Part shown: in pieces, positions 51,456 through 60,012 of the stretch
Position numbering within the stretch: position 1 is the stretch's first letter
Layout of the letters: each line of letters starts with the position of its first letter
Assembly: GCF_902706035.1 (NCBI RefSeq)
Contig: NZ_CACSJA010000007.1
Span: 62,001 to 126,000, forward strand
DNA length: 64,000 nt
From: Pantoea sp. 18069
GTDB taxonomy: Bacteria; Pseudomonadota; Gammaproteobacteria; Burkholderiales; Burkholderiaceae_C
Direction: 5' to 3'
The notes under the pieces: model-generated
What the model saw: only the letters and a program-made list of their open reading frames with translations
The model's database searches: none
Told to the model about the DNA's origin: nothing
Made by a program: the position numbers and the translations under genes

Positions 51456-52430
51456 ATGCAACGCACAGCACTTTTCAAGATCCTGGCCGCGACGGCCGCC
51501 CTGGCCCTCGCACCCACGCTGGCCTCGGCGCAGAACTATCCGACGCGGCCCATCAAGATCATCGTTCCGGCCCCTCCGGGCGGCGCGATCGACACCATCG
51601 CGCGCGTCGTGGGCGACAAGCTCGGCGCATCGATGGGCCAGGCCGTGGTCGTCGACAACCGGCCCGGCGCCTCCAACAACCTGGGCACGGATGCGCTCGC
51701 CAAATCAGCGCCCGACGGCTACACGATAGGCATCGTGGGCGGCAGCCACAACATCAACAAGTTCCTGTTCAAGAACCTGGGCTGGGACCCGGAGAACAGC
51801 TTCGAGCCCATCGTCTACACCCACGAGGTGCCGCTGGTGTTCGCCATCTACCCGCAGATTCCTGCCAGGACGCTGCCCCAGTTCGTCGCCTGGATGAAGG
51901 CCAACCCCGGCGAGGCCAAGGTGGCCACCTCGGGCCGCGGCAGCGCGCAGGAAATGGCGGCCGAGATGTTCCGCATGGCCAGCGGCGCGCCCATGCTGCT
52001 GGTGCCCTACAAGGGATCTTCGGCCGCCCACCCCGATCTGCTGGCCGGGCGCACCGCGCTCTACATCGACACGATCAGCGCGATCCAGGCGCAGGCCAAG
52101 GCCGGCAACGTACGCGCCATTGCGGTGTCTACACGCAAGCGCAGCCAGTCGTTGCCCGACGTGCCGACCGCAAGCGAACAGGGGCTCAAGGACTACGACG
52201 CCAACACGAATGGCGGCTTCCTCGCGCCAGCCGGCACGCCCAAGGCGATCGTGGCCAGGCTCAATGCCGAGATCAACGCAGCGCTCAAGCTGCCTGACGT
52301 GCGCGCCAAGCTCGAGGCCGCGGGCATCGAGGTCCAGGGCGGAACGCCGCAGGAATACGCGGCGCTGATCAAGTCCGATCTGGCCAAGTGGGGCAAGGTG
52401 GTCAAGGAAGCGGGCATACAGCCGGATTGA
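51456..52430 (+). CDS. Bug/TctC family periplasmic solute-binding protein
   Basis: 324 residues with signal peptide MQRTALFKILAATAALALAP and cleavage near ASAQ/NYPTRP. Motifs are IVPAPPGGAIDTIARVVGDK, MGQAVVVDNRPGASNNLGT, SAPDGYTIGIVGGSH and LVPYKGSSAAHPDLLAG. AAGGAGACAAGC precedes the ATG. It is the eighth Bug receptor of the window and the second in this operon. Confidence 0.93.
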   Translation: MQRTALFKILAATAALALAPTLASAQNYPTRPIKIIVPAPPGGAIDTIARVVGDKLGASMGQAVVVDNRPGASNNLGTDALAKSAPDGYTIGIVGGSHNINKFLFKNLGWDPENSFEPIVYTHEVPLVFAIYPQIPARTLPQFVAWMKANPGEAKVATSGRGSAQEMAAEMFRMASGAPMLLVPYKGSSAAHPDLLAGRTALYIDTISAIQAQAKAGNVRAIAVSTRKRSQSLPDVPTASEQGLKDYDANTNGGFLAPAGTPKAIVARLNAEINAALKLPDVRAKLEAAGIEVQGGTPQEYAALIKSDLAKWGKVVKEAGIQPD

Positions 52431-52463
52431 GGCCGGCTTGCCGAGGCGGCGGTCGCAAATACC

Positions 52464-52991
52464 TCAGGGCTGGCCCGCAGCCGCCGGCGCCTGGCGCGCG
52501 CGGCGCGCCGGTTTTGCCGCGGGTTCGGCGGGAGCTGCCTTCACGGCAGGCGCGGCACCGGCCGCCGCAGCACCGGCCACCGCAGCATCACAGCGCGCGC
52601 ATTGGCCATGCAGTTCCACGGTCGCCGCGCTCATGCGAAAGCCGTTGTCCTTGGACCAGCCCTTGAGGCGCCGCTCGATCGCGGTGTCGGAGAACTCATC
52701 GACACGGCCGCACTGGTCGCAGATCGCGAACACCACCAGACCATGCTGGTGGTCGTGCGGATGGGCGCAGGCGACAAACGAGTTCATCGTCTCGACGCGG
52801 TGCACCAGCCCGTATTCGATCAGCTTGTCCAGCGCCCGGTACACCTGCTGCGGCGCGCGCAGCCCGTCGGCCTGCAACTGGGCGAGCAGCGCATAGGCGC
52901 TGGCCGGGCTCTCCTCGCGGGCCAGTGCGCTGAGCACCAGGGTCTGGTGCCGGGTCAGCTCGGGAGGGTGCGTGTGGGTGGCTGGCGACAT
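52464..52991 (-). CDS. zur: Fur family zinc regulator (Zur-like)
   Basis: 175 residues: winged helix LTRHQTLVLSALAREESPAS and APQQVYRALDKLIEYGLVHRVE, then a His-rich metal site AHPHDHQHG (77-84) and two CxxC pairs (Cys91/Cys94 and Cys131/Cys134) of the structural zinc site. The long His spacing and short form fit Zur better than Fur. An Ala/Pro/Lys tail (about 35 residues) extends the C-terminus. A GTTATGCTGTAAC dyad lies 12 nt upstream. It would repress zinc uptake genes when zinc is replete. Confidence 0.82.
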   Translation of the reverse strand: MSPATHTHPPELTRHQTLVLSALAREESPASAYALLAQLQADGLRAPQQVYRALDKLIEYGLVHRVETMNSFVACAHPHDHQHGLVVFAICDQCGRVDEFSDTAIERRLKGWSKDNGFRMSAATVELHGQCARCDAAVAGAAAAGAAPAVKAAPAEPAAKPARRARQAPAAAGQP

Positions 52992-53002
52992 GGCTTGCGG
53001 AC

Positions 53003-53015
53003 GTTATGCTGTAAC
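53003..53015. promoter_or_regulatory. Candidate Zur box
   Basis: GTTATGCTGTAAC has GTTA/TAAC arms like the proteobacterial Zur consensus (GTTATAATATAAC type). It lies 12 bp upstream of the zur ATG, so it is a likely autoregulatory site. Confidence 0.55.
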
Positions 53016-53070
53016 AGCCCCGAGTTTATCGCGTCCCAGGCCCAAGGCACCCACTCAGGGTGCAGCATTG

Positions 53071-55482
53071 TCAATACCGGTGCACGAGCGTCAGCAGCAG
53101 ATTGCGCGGCGTGCCATATGACTTGGTCTGGTAGAAGTTCAGCTGCGTCAGGTAGTTCTTGTCGAACGCATTGTTCAGGTTGACCTGCAGCGACGTCTGC
53201 GGCGTGAATTCATACCGCGCCATCAGGTTCACGAGCGCATAGCTTGCCTGCTCGCTGCGCCGCTGCAAAACGGTGCCCGAACTGTCCGCGCCCCAGGCCA
53301 GGCCCCAGATATCGCCCTGGTAGCGCAGGCCGCCACCGACAACCAGCTTGCCGCCCGTGGCCGCCACGCGATAGGTCGCGAACAGATCGAAAATGCTGCG
53401 CGGCAGCGTGGTGCTCAGGTCCTTGCCCGCCTGGTCCCTGATGTTGTAGTGCGTGTAGCCGAGCTTGGCGTTCCAGCCCGGCAGCAGTTCGCCCGAGACT
53501 TCGAACTCGAAGCCCTTGCTGTTCGCGCCCTTGGCGCCGTAGTAGGCCTGCGTGAGGCCGTCGGGCGTCATCGCGTCGATGTCGGGCTGGGCCAGATTGT
53601 TCTGCAGGATGTTGAACACCGAGAACGAAGCATTGAGGCGGTTGTCGGCCGAGGCCGCCTTCACGCCGACCTCGCGGCTCTTGCCGACGACGGGGTCCAG
53701 GTAGCGGCCATTGCGGTCCAGCGCGTCCTGCGGCTGGAAGATGTCGGTGTAGCTGGCATAGGCCGAGAGGCCGTTGCCGAAGTCATACACCGCCCCCGCA
53801 TACGGTGACAGGTGCGTGAACTTGTCGAGTTCCTTGCGCTCCCAGCTGCTGTAGCGCGCGCCGACGATGAGCTTGAGCGGATCGGTCAGCGACAGCCGCA
53901 CGGCGCCATAGAGGCCATTCTGGCGCGTCGCCATATCGGACTCGACATAGGTCTCGCCCCAGCCGGGCATGGGCAGCGCCCCCTTCCAGTCCAGCAGGCT
54001 GCCGGTATAGCGCTGGATCTGCACCAAGGGCGCGCCTATGATCAGTTGCTCCTGCCGCGACGCATTGCCGCCGAACACCGCTTCGTGCTGGCGGCCCAAC
54101 CACTCGAAAGTGCCTTCGGCCTTGGCATTGATCGCGTCCTGCGCGCGCTGGCCGCGGTACCAGTAGCTGTAGGGCGTGGCGTCGACGTTGTAGCTCACGG
54201 GTTCGACACGGCCGACCGCCATCGCGAGCTGAGCGTCATAGCTTTGCTTGCTGTAGGTGTAGCCGACATGCGTCTTCCAGCCGTTGTCCAGCGCATGGTC
54301 GAGCGAGACAAAACCGCTCCTGGTGGTGGTGCTCCAGTGGTTCCAGCCCGGCGCCAGATTGGTGGAGCGGTCCCAGTCGATCACTTCACCGTTGGTGAAC
54401 CAGATCGGCACGCCGCCCCAGGACGAGCCCTTGGGCCGGTTGACCTGGTAGTCCGCGCCCACGCGCAGCAAGGTAGCGGGCGTCAGGTCCGCCTCCACGG
54501 TGCCGAACAGCAGGTTCTTGTTCTTCTCCTGGCGGTCCTGGAAGGTGTGGGCGCGCTGGCCCGCCGCCACGAATCGGCCGCGCACGCTGCCTTCGGCGTT
54601 GAGCGGCGTCGAGACGTCGACATCGCTGCGGTAGTTGTCCCAGGAGCCGGCCGAGACGGAGACTTCGCCCGTCAGTTGCCTGCTGGTCGCGCGCTTACGC
54701 ACCAGATTGACCGAGCCGCCGGGATTGCCCGCGCCCGTGAGCAGGCCCGTCGCGCCGCGGATGATTTCAATGCGGTCATAGATGGCGGCATCGAGTTCGT
54801 TCTCGCCGGCTGCATAGGGCGAGCTGAAAGTCGTTGCAACGCCGTCATAGAGGTAGTTGTCGACATTGAAGCCGCGGTAGGAGAACGACGAGCGCTCGCT
54901 GTCGTAGCTGGACTCGGCCACGCCCGTGGTGGTGCGCAGGACTTCGGACAGGCTGCGCACGGCCTGGTCCTCGATGCGCTGGCGCGTGACGACTTCGATC
55001 GACTGCGGCGTCTCGCGCGGCGCAAGCAGCAGGCCCGTGGCCGCGGAAGTCGCGCGCGCGGTGTAGCGGCCCGTGCCTTCGGTCGTGGCGCCGTCCCCCT
55101 CGGGCGCAGCTTTCACGGTCACCGTGGCCAGCGTCTGGCCTGCGGCCGCTGCATCCGCGGAAGGCGCCTGCGCCTTGCGCACCGTGAGAATGCCGCTGCC
55201 CGTGCGGTGCAGGTCAAGCCCGGTGCCGGCCAGCGCCTGGCGCAGCGCGGCCTCGGGCGTGAGCTGGCCGCGCACCGCGGGCGCGGGCAGCCCGCGCACC
55301 AGATCGGCATCGAGCGACAGCGCCGTGCCGCCCTCGTCCGCGATGCGCAGCAGGCTGGCGCTCAGCGGCTGCGCAGGCACGTCGTAGGATTGCGGCACAC
55401 CGCTGGCGGCCTGGGCGCCGGCGCAGGCCAGCAGGCACACGCTGGCCAGAAAGCGAAGTCGAAACGAAGACTTGGAGGACAT
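53071..55482 (-). CDS. TonB-dependent siderophore receptor with N-terminal signalling domain
   Basis: 803 residues. After a signal peptide (cleavage near AQA/ASGVP) comes an STN/secretin-TonB short domain (YDVPAQPLSASLLRIADEGG, residues 30-95). The plug domain follows (PQSIEVVTRQRIEDQ, GFNVDNYLYDGV, IEIIRGATGLLTGAGNPGGSVNLVRKR) and then the 22-stranded barrel ending LLLTLVHRY with a terminal aromatic. The signalling domain together with adjacent FecI and FecR makes this an FpvA/FoxA-like cell-surface signalling receptor for a ferric siderophore. The start codon lacks a strong ribosome-binding site. It lies 134 nt after fecR. Confidence 0.94.
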   Translation of the reverse strand: MSSKSSFRLRFLASVCLLACAGAQAASGVPQSYDVPAQPLSASLLRIADEGGTALSLDADLVRGLPAPAVRGQLTPEAALRQALAGTGLDLHRTGSGILTVRKAQAPSADAAAAGQTLATVTVKAAPEGDGATTEGTGRYTARATSAATGLLLAPRETPQSIEVVTRQRIEDQAVRSLSEVLRTTTGVAESSYDSERSSFSYRGFNVDNYLYDGVATTFSSPYAAGENELDAAIYDRIEIIRGATGLLTGAGNPGGSVNLVRKRATSRQLTGEVSVSAGSWDNYRSDVDVSTPLNAEGSVRGRFVAAGQRAHTFQDRQEKNKNLLFGTVEADLTPATLLRVGADYQVNRPKGSSWGGVPIWFTNGEVIDWDRSTNLAPGWNHWSTTTRSGFVSLDHALDNGWKTHVGYTYSKQSYDAQLAMAVGRVEPVSYNVDATPYSYWYRGQRAQDAINAKAEGTFEWLGRQHEAVFGGNASRQEQLIIGAPLVQIQRYTGSLLDWKGALPMPGWGETYVESDMATRQNGLYGAVRLSLTDPLKLIVGARYSSWERKELDKFTHLSPYAGAVYDFGNGLSAYASYTDIFQPQDALDRNGRYLDPVVGKSREVGVKAASADNRLNASFSVFNILQNNLAQPDIDAMTPDGLTQAYYGAKGANSKGFEFEVSGELLPGWNAKLGYTHYNIRDQAGKDLSTTLPRSIFDLFATYRVAATGGKLVVGGGLRYQGDIWGLAWGADSSGTVLQRRSEQASYALVNLMARYEFTPQTSLQVNLNNAFDKNYLTQLNFYQTKSYGTPRNLLLTLVHRY

Positions 55483-55616
55483 GGTTGGACTGAGGAAGAG
55501 AGGATGCAGAACCAGAAGAACCTGGGCTTTCCTCTGTATGAGGGACTCGCGCGCAAAAGCGGCCGTCCTTTCTCCAAATTTCTCCAGATTTCGCCAGCAA
55601 TGTTTGGCGTTCGCTC

Positions 55617-56624
55617 TCAGGCCGCGAGTTCCACGCGCACCAGCCACCCGCCCGAATGGCGATGGACGTCGATGGGCAGCGTTTCGGCCAGCGCCTGCAG
55701 CGCCGCATCGCTGTCGTCGAGACCGAAGATGCCGGTCACGCGCAGACGCGCCGCCGCGAGCGATACGCGGATATAGCCCAGGCGATAGGGCTTGAGCGCG
55801 GCGAGCACTTCGCCGAGGCGCTGGTCTTCGGCATGCAGCACGCCATGGGTCCAGGCCGTGGCCGAGGCGGCCAGCCCTGCCTGCGCCAGGCGCGCGATCT
55901 GCGCGCCATCGATCCAGGCGCCCTGCCCTTGCATCAGGGTCTCGCGCTGCGCCGGCTCGGCAAGAAGCGTGCTGATCTCCAGCGCATCGCGCAGCGCCAC
56001 CGCCTGGGTGCGCGCCTCTTCCTGGCGCACCATGAACTGCGAACCCAGCGCACGGATGCTGGCGTGCTCGGTGCGCACGACAAACGGCACATGCGCGTTG
56101 GCGGCCACTTCGGCGCGCAGCTGGCCCTGGCGCAGCTGCACCAGCCTCAGGCCGTCGCTGAAACGCACGTCCACCGAGGAACGCGCATCGAGCTGCAGGC
56201 GGCTGCCGTCGGCCAGGGTGAAGGTCCTGCGCTCGCCCGTCGCGGTATGCAGGTCGGCACGCCAGTCCGCGAGCAGCCCGCTGCTGCGTGCCACCCAGCT
56301 GCTGCCCAGGCCCAGGCCTGCGACGCCCAGCGCCGCGCGCAGCACGCGGCGCCGGCGCGCGCTCAGCACCGCTGCTTGCTCGATCGCGCTGGCGACGGCG
56401 TCGGCTCTTGCGCCGCTGGGCTTTACCTTGCCGGCGCTCGCCAGGCCGAATGTCGCGTCCAGGGCTACGCCCAGGCTTTGCCATGCGTGCAGATGCCGGG
56501 TGTCCGCCGACAGCCAGGCGCGAAACGCCGCGCGCTGGGCCTCGCCCACGGCGCCCGAACGCAGCTCAACCATCCAATCGATGGCTTGCTCCGTGACCGC
56601 ATCGAGGGAAGTCCTGCGCGCCAT
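55617..56624 (-). CDS. FecR-type anti-sigma/transmembrane regulator
   Basis: 335 residues: N-terminal DUF4880 region (AIDWMVELRSGAVGEAQRAAFRAWLSAD...HLHAWQ), one membrane segment near residues 96-112 (VLRAALGVAGLGLGSSW), and a periplasmic FecR domain (TATGERRTFTLADGSRLQLD, AVALRDALEIS). It senses the receptor's signalling domain across the membrane and controls the sigma factor. It overlaps the fecI stop by 1 nt. Confidence 0.92.
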   Translation of the reverse strand: MARRTSLDAVTEQAIDWMVELRSGAVGEAQRAAFRAWLSADTRHLHAWQSLGVALDATFGLASAGKVKPSGARADAVASAIEQAAVLSARRRRVLRAALGVAGLGLGSSWVARSSGLLADWRADLHTATGERRTFTLADGSRLQLDARSSVDVRFSDGLRLVQLRQGQLRAEVAANAHVPFVVRTEHASIRALGSQFMVRQEEARTQAVALRDALEISTLLAEPAQRETLMQGQGAWIDGAQIARLAQAGLAASATAWTHGVLHAEDQRLGEVLAALKPYRLGYIRVSLAAARLRVTGIFGLDDSDAALQALAETLPIDVHRHSGGWLVRVELAA

Positions 56625-57124
56625 CAGGATTGCAGCGCCAGCATGCAGCAGCGCAAGCCGTCGGCCATATAGCGCCTGACCATGCGCTCGGACATGCCTA
56701 TGCGCTGCGCGATTTCCGCATAGGTCAGGCCGTCGAGCTGGCTCAGCAGAAACGCCGTGCGCGCCTTGGCGGGCAAACGCTCCAAGGCATTGGCGATCGC
56801 TTCGAGCGACTCGCGCAATACCGCGCGCTCTTCGGGCGACGGCGCACAGGCTTGGGGCAGCGCCGCGAGCGCGTCCATCCAGGCACGTTCGAGATCGCGC
56901 CGGCGCCAGGTCTCGGTGAGGATGTTCTTGGCAATGGTCGTCAGATAGGCGCGCGGCTCGTGCATCGCATGCAGGCGCTTGTAGCCCATCACGCGCAGAA
57001 AGGTTTCCGAGCTCACGTCCTCGGCCTCGGCCGCATCGCGCAGGCGCTTGCGCAGGCGATCGAGCAGCCAGGGCTGGTGGGCGGTGAACAAAGCGGCGGC
57101 GGCCGCTGCATCGGCCGCCGGCAT
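56624..57124 (-). CDS. FecI-like ECF sigma factor
   Basis: 166 residues: sigma region 2 (RLRKRLRDAAEAEDVSSETFLRVM, EPRAYLTTIAKNILTETWRRRDLE) and region 4 (LERLPAKARTAFLLSQLDGLTYAEIAQRIGMSERMVRRYMADGL). The FecI subfamily is clear. It should drive the receptor gene when FecR is activated. The start is ATG 57124; a GTG at 57139 is possible. A Fur box lies 27 nt upstream, so expression is iron-repressed. Confidence 0.92.
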   Translation of the reverse strand: MPAADAAAAAALFTAHQPWLLDRLRKRLRDAAEAEDVSSETFLRVMGYKRLHAMHEPRAYLTTIAKNILTETWRRRDLERAWMDALAALPQACAPSPEERAVLRESLEAIANALERLPAKARTAFLLSQLDGLTYAEIAQRIGMSERMVRRYMADGLRCCMLALQS

Positions 57125-57150
57125 GGGAGTGCTGGACACGAAATATATTG

Positions 57151-57169
57151 AATGAGAATGTTTCTCAAT
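57151..57169. promoter_or_regulatory. Fur box upstream of fecI
   Basis: AATGAGAATGTTTCTCAAT is a near-palindromic 19-mer close to the beta-proteobacterial Fur consensus AATGAGAATNATTCTCATT. It is positioned 27 bp before the fecI ATG. Confidence 0.8.
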
Positions 57170-57327
57170 TATACAAGGCCATTCGCAAGCAGGGACCTCC
57201 TGTGGTGCCCATGCGTCACCGGCTGCGTACCGCGCAGGGTAAGGCCGGTGGAATTCAACGAGAATGAACCAGCCTTTATGCATCGCCATACCTCGCCCCA
57301 GTTGGCGCAGCCACCGTTCCCGCACCC

Positions 57328-58152
57328 ATGGACACTGCCTTCTCGCCCGCCAGCCATCCCCAGACCAGATTGCCGTTGCGCAGCCCCCTGCCCCACCAGG
57401 GCGCGGCCAGCGTGCAGCAGCTCGAACAGCGCAGCTTCAACGCCTGGCCCGCGCCGTGCAATGCGGTGGTCGGCGATTGGCTGCTGCGCAGCGCGGGCGG
57501 CTATACCAAGCGCGCCAACTCCGCCAATGCACTGCAGCCCGGCGCGGCGCTGACGCCGCAGTTGCTGCAGCAGATCGAGGACCACTATGCGCGCCAGCAA
57601 CTGCCCAGCATTTTCCGTCTGAGCCCGCTGGCCGACGAGGGCGTCGACGCCCTGCTGCGGGCCAATGGCTATCAGGTCGTTGACCCGTCGGTATTCATGC
57701 AGCGCGCCACGCAGCCGGGCGACCGCCACTGGCAGCCCGCCGCGGATTGCAGCCTGCGGCTTGATGCCCAGTTGCCTGCACCCTGGCTTGAAGGCTATTG
57801 CGCGGCCAGCGCCCACCCGCCTGAGCAGCAGCGCGCGCATCGCCTGATTCTGCAGGCCATGCGCATGCGCTGCGCCTATGCCTCGCTGGTGCACGCCGGC
57901 CAGGTTCTGGCCTGGGGCCTGGCGGTGCTAGAGCGCGACGCGGTCGGCTTGTATGAAGTGCTGGTCCACCCCGGCCACCGCGGCCAGGGGCTGGGCCGGC
58001 AGGTGGTGCAAGGACTGCTGCAATGGGCGGGCCAGCAAGGCGCGAACCATACCGACTTGCAGGTGCGCGGCGGCAATGCGCCCGCGCAGCAGCTTTATGC
58101 CAGCCTGGGCTTTGCGCCGGTCTACGGCTACCACTACCGCATGAAGCGATAG
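57328..58152 (+). CDS. GNAT family N-acetyltransferase
   Basis: 274 residues. The C-terminal half holds the acetyl-CoA-binding core: GLAVLERDAVGLYEVLVHPGHRGQGLGRQVVQGLLQWA with the R/QGxGxG/R loop (HRGQGLGR), then NAPAQQLYASLGFAPVYGYHYRM. The N-terminal half (FNAWPAPCNAVVGDWLLRSAGGYTKRANSAN) is a conserved extension seen in a family of larger GNAT proteins. It stands alone between the fecI promoter and a PhnB-like gene. Acceptor unknown. Confidence 0.85.
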   Translation: MDTAFSPASHPQTRLPLRSPLPHQGAASVQQLEQRSFNAWPAPCNAVVGDWLLRSAGGYTKRANSANALQPGAALTPQLLQQIEDHYARQQLPSIFRLSPLADEGVDALLRANGYQVVDPSVFMQRATQPGDRHWQPAADCSLRLDAQLPAPWLEGYCAASAHPPEQQRAHRLILQAMRMRCAYASLVHAGQVLAWGLAVLERDAVGLYEVLVHPGHRGQGLGRQVVQGLLQWAGQQGANHTDLQVRGGNAPAQQLYASLGFAPVYGYHYRMKR

Positions 58153-58153
58153 G

Positions 58154-58633
58154 TCAGCCCCGGCGCGCGGCCTCGATCGCCGCGATATCGATCTTGCGCA
58201 TGGTCATCATGGCCGCGAACGCGCGCCGGGCCACGGCGGGGTCGGGGTCGGCCATGGCTTCGGTCAGCACGCGCGGCGTGATCTGCCAGGACACGCCCCA
58301 GCGGTCCTTGCACCAGCCGCATTCGCTTTCCTGGCCGCCATTGGCGACGATCGCATTCCACAGCCGGTCGGTTTCCTCCTGGTCGTCGGTCGCGATCTGG
58401 AAGGAAAACGCCTCGTTGTGCCTGAACGCCGGGCCGCCGTTCAGGCCCATGCAGGCAATGCCGGCGACGGTGAAATCCACCGTCAGCACATCGCCCTGCT
58501 TGCCCGAAGGGTAGTCGCTGGGCGCGCGGTACACGCGCTGCACCGCGCTGTCGGGGAAGGTGGCGGCATAGAAATGCGCGGCGTCTTCGGCCGTGCCGTC
58601 GTACCAGAGACAGATGGTGTTCTTGGGAATCAT
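58154..58633 (-). CDS. VOC family protein, PhnB/3-demethylubiquinone methyltransferase-like
   Basis: 159 residues beginning MIPKNTICLWYDGTAEDAAH, then FYAATFPDS, FTVAGIACMGLNGGPAFRHNEAFSFQI, ECGWCKDRWGVSWQITPRVL. This pattern marks the PhnB-like VOC group whose members carry a misleading demethylubiquinone-methyltransferase annotation. AGGAG lies 8 nt before the ATG. Real function unknown. It is convergent with the GNAT gene. Confidence 0.88.
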   Translation of the reverse strand: MIPKNTICLWYDGTAEDAAHFYAATFPDSAVQRVYRAPSDYPSGKQGDVLTVDFTVAGIACMGLNGGPAFRHNEAFSFQIATDDQEETDRLWNAIVANGGQESECGWCKDRWGVSWQITPRVLTEAMADPDPAVARRAFAAMMTMRKIDIAAIEAARRG

Positions 58634-58821
58634 GGCCAGGCTCCTGGGAAGTGGCTTCGTGCGCTGCATTGTCTAGCGCCAGGCCTGTTGCTGTCACCAG
58701 GGACCGCGTGTGCATCAGGGAAATTTTGGCAATGGCCGCAATTCCACCGCAAGATACGGAGTGCTTGCGCCTGAATCCAGCGCTATCGTGCAGACAGTCT
58801 CCGCACTTGAAGGAACCCTGC

Positions 58822-60012
58822 ATGCACTCCCCCCTTGATGACACGCCCCGCTATGCGAGCGACGCGCAGCGCTGGCAGGCGGTGCAGCAGCGCGATGCCC
58901 GGGCCGACGCGCATTTCGTCTATGCGGTGCGCACCACGGGCGTCTACGGCCGGCCCAGCGCCGCGACCCGGCTGCCGCGGCGCGAGAACGTGCGCTTCTT
59001 CGACAACGCGCAGGCCGCCGAAGCCGCGGGCTTTCGCGCCAGCCGCCGCGCCCAGGGCGACCAGACGCTGGCCGCGACCGCGCGCGCCGACATGGTGGCC
59101 GCGGCCTGCCGCGCGATCGATGCGGCCGACACCGCGCCCACGCTCGATGCATTGGCCGCCCAGGCCGGGCTCAGCGCCTTCCATTTCCACCGCCTGTTCA
59201 AGGCCGAGACCGGGCTCACGCCCAAAGCCTATGCACTGGCCGCGCGCGCGCGCCGGTTGCGTGCCCAGCTCGCCGCGCCGCAGGCATCCGTCACCGAAGC
59301 GATCTATGGCGCGGGCTTTCAGTCAAGCAGCCGCTTCTACGAAACCGCCAGCCAGCGGCTGGGCATGGCGGCGCGCGATTACCGCGATGGCGGCGCGGGT
59401 GCGCAAATCCACTTTGCGCTGGGCCAATGTTCGCTGGGCGGCATCCTGGTCGCGCAAAGCCCGCGCGGCATCTGCGCCATCCTGCTGGGCGACGACCCCG
59501 AGGCGCTGCTGCACGACCTGCAGGACCGCTTTCCCAAGGCCCGCCTGATAGGCGCCGACGCGGCCTTCGAGCAGCAGGTCGCCCAGGTCGTGGGCCTGAT
59601 CGAGGCGCCGTCGCTGGGCCTGCAATTGCCGCTCGACGTGCGCGGCACGGCCTTCCAGGAACGCGTCTGGCAGGCGCTGCGCGAAATTCCGCCGGGCAGC
59701 ACCGTGAGCTATGCCGAACTCGCCGCGCGCATAGGCTCGCCCAAGGCCGTGCGCGCCGTGGGCAGCGCCTGCGGCGCCAACCCGCTGGCGGTGGCCATTC
59801 CCTGCCACCGCGTGCTGCGCAGCGATGGCAACCTGTCAGGCTACCGCTGGGGCCTGGAGCGCAAGCGCGCGCTGCTGCTGCGCGAGGCGCAAGGCCGGGA
59901 GATTTCCACGCCCCCTGCCCAGGGAGGACCGGCTCAACCAAACAACTCGGAATGGGTTCCTGCGCGCACAAACACCACAAGGCCATGCTTGCCGGTGTCA
60001 TCCAAAGTGTAG
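58822..60012 (+). CDS. ada: Ada-type protein lacking the zinc cysteines; O6-methylguanine-DNA methyltransferase
   Basis: 396 residues colinear with E. coli Ada. The N-domain is recognisable (FVYAVRTTGVYGRPSAATRL, RRENVRFFDNAQAAEAAGFR), but all four zinc cysteines are replaced: Gly43, Ala47, Ser74 and Ala77 stand for Cys38, Cys42, Cys69 and Cys72. The AraC-type HTH (FHFHRLFKAETGLTPKAYALAARARRL) and the methyltransferase domain (IPCHRV, Cys328) are intact. It should repair O6-methylguanine but not methylphosphotriesters, so methylation-triggered activation is lost. GAAGGA precedes the ATG. About 25 C-terminal residues run into the convergent toxin gene. Confidence 0.9.
   Translation: MHSPLDDTPRYASDAQRWQAVQQRDARADAHFVYAVRTTGVYGRPSAATRLPRRENVRFFDNAQAAEAAGFRASRRAQGDQTLAATARADMVAAACRAIDAADTAPTLDALAAQAGLSAFHFHRLFKAETGLTPKAYALAARARRLRAQLAAPQASVTEAIYGAGFQSSSRFYETASQRLGMAARDYRDGGAGAQIHFALGQCSLGGILVAQSPRGICAILLGDDPEALLHDLQDRFPKARLIGADAAFEQQVAQVVGLIEAPSLGLQLPLDVRGTAFQERVWQALREIPPGSTVSYAELAARIGSPKAVRAVGSACGANPLAVAIPCHRVLRSDGNLSGYRWGLERKRALLLREAQGREISTPPAQGGPAQPNNSEWVPARTNTTRPCLPVSSKV

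Noticed and set aside
55483..56484. N-terminal extension of the TonB receptor by 334 codons
   Set aside because: The extension is antisense-free but in the wrong frame over fecR. The receptor's signal peptide begins at 55482, and FecR has strong domain support.
58154..58633. Calling the PhnB-like protein a 3-demethylubiquinone methyltransferase
   Set aside because: It has a VOC fold without any SAM-binding motif. The name is a propagated misannotation.
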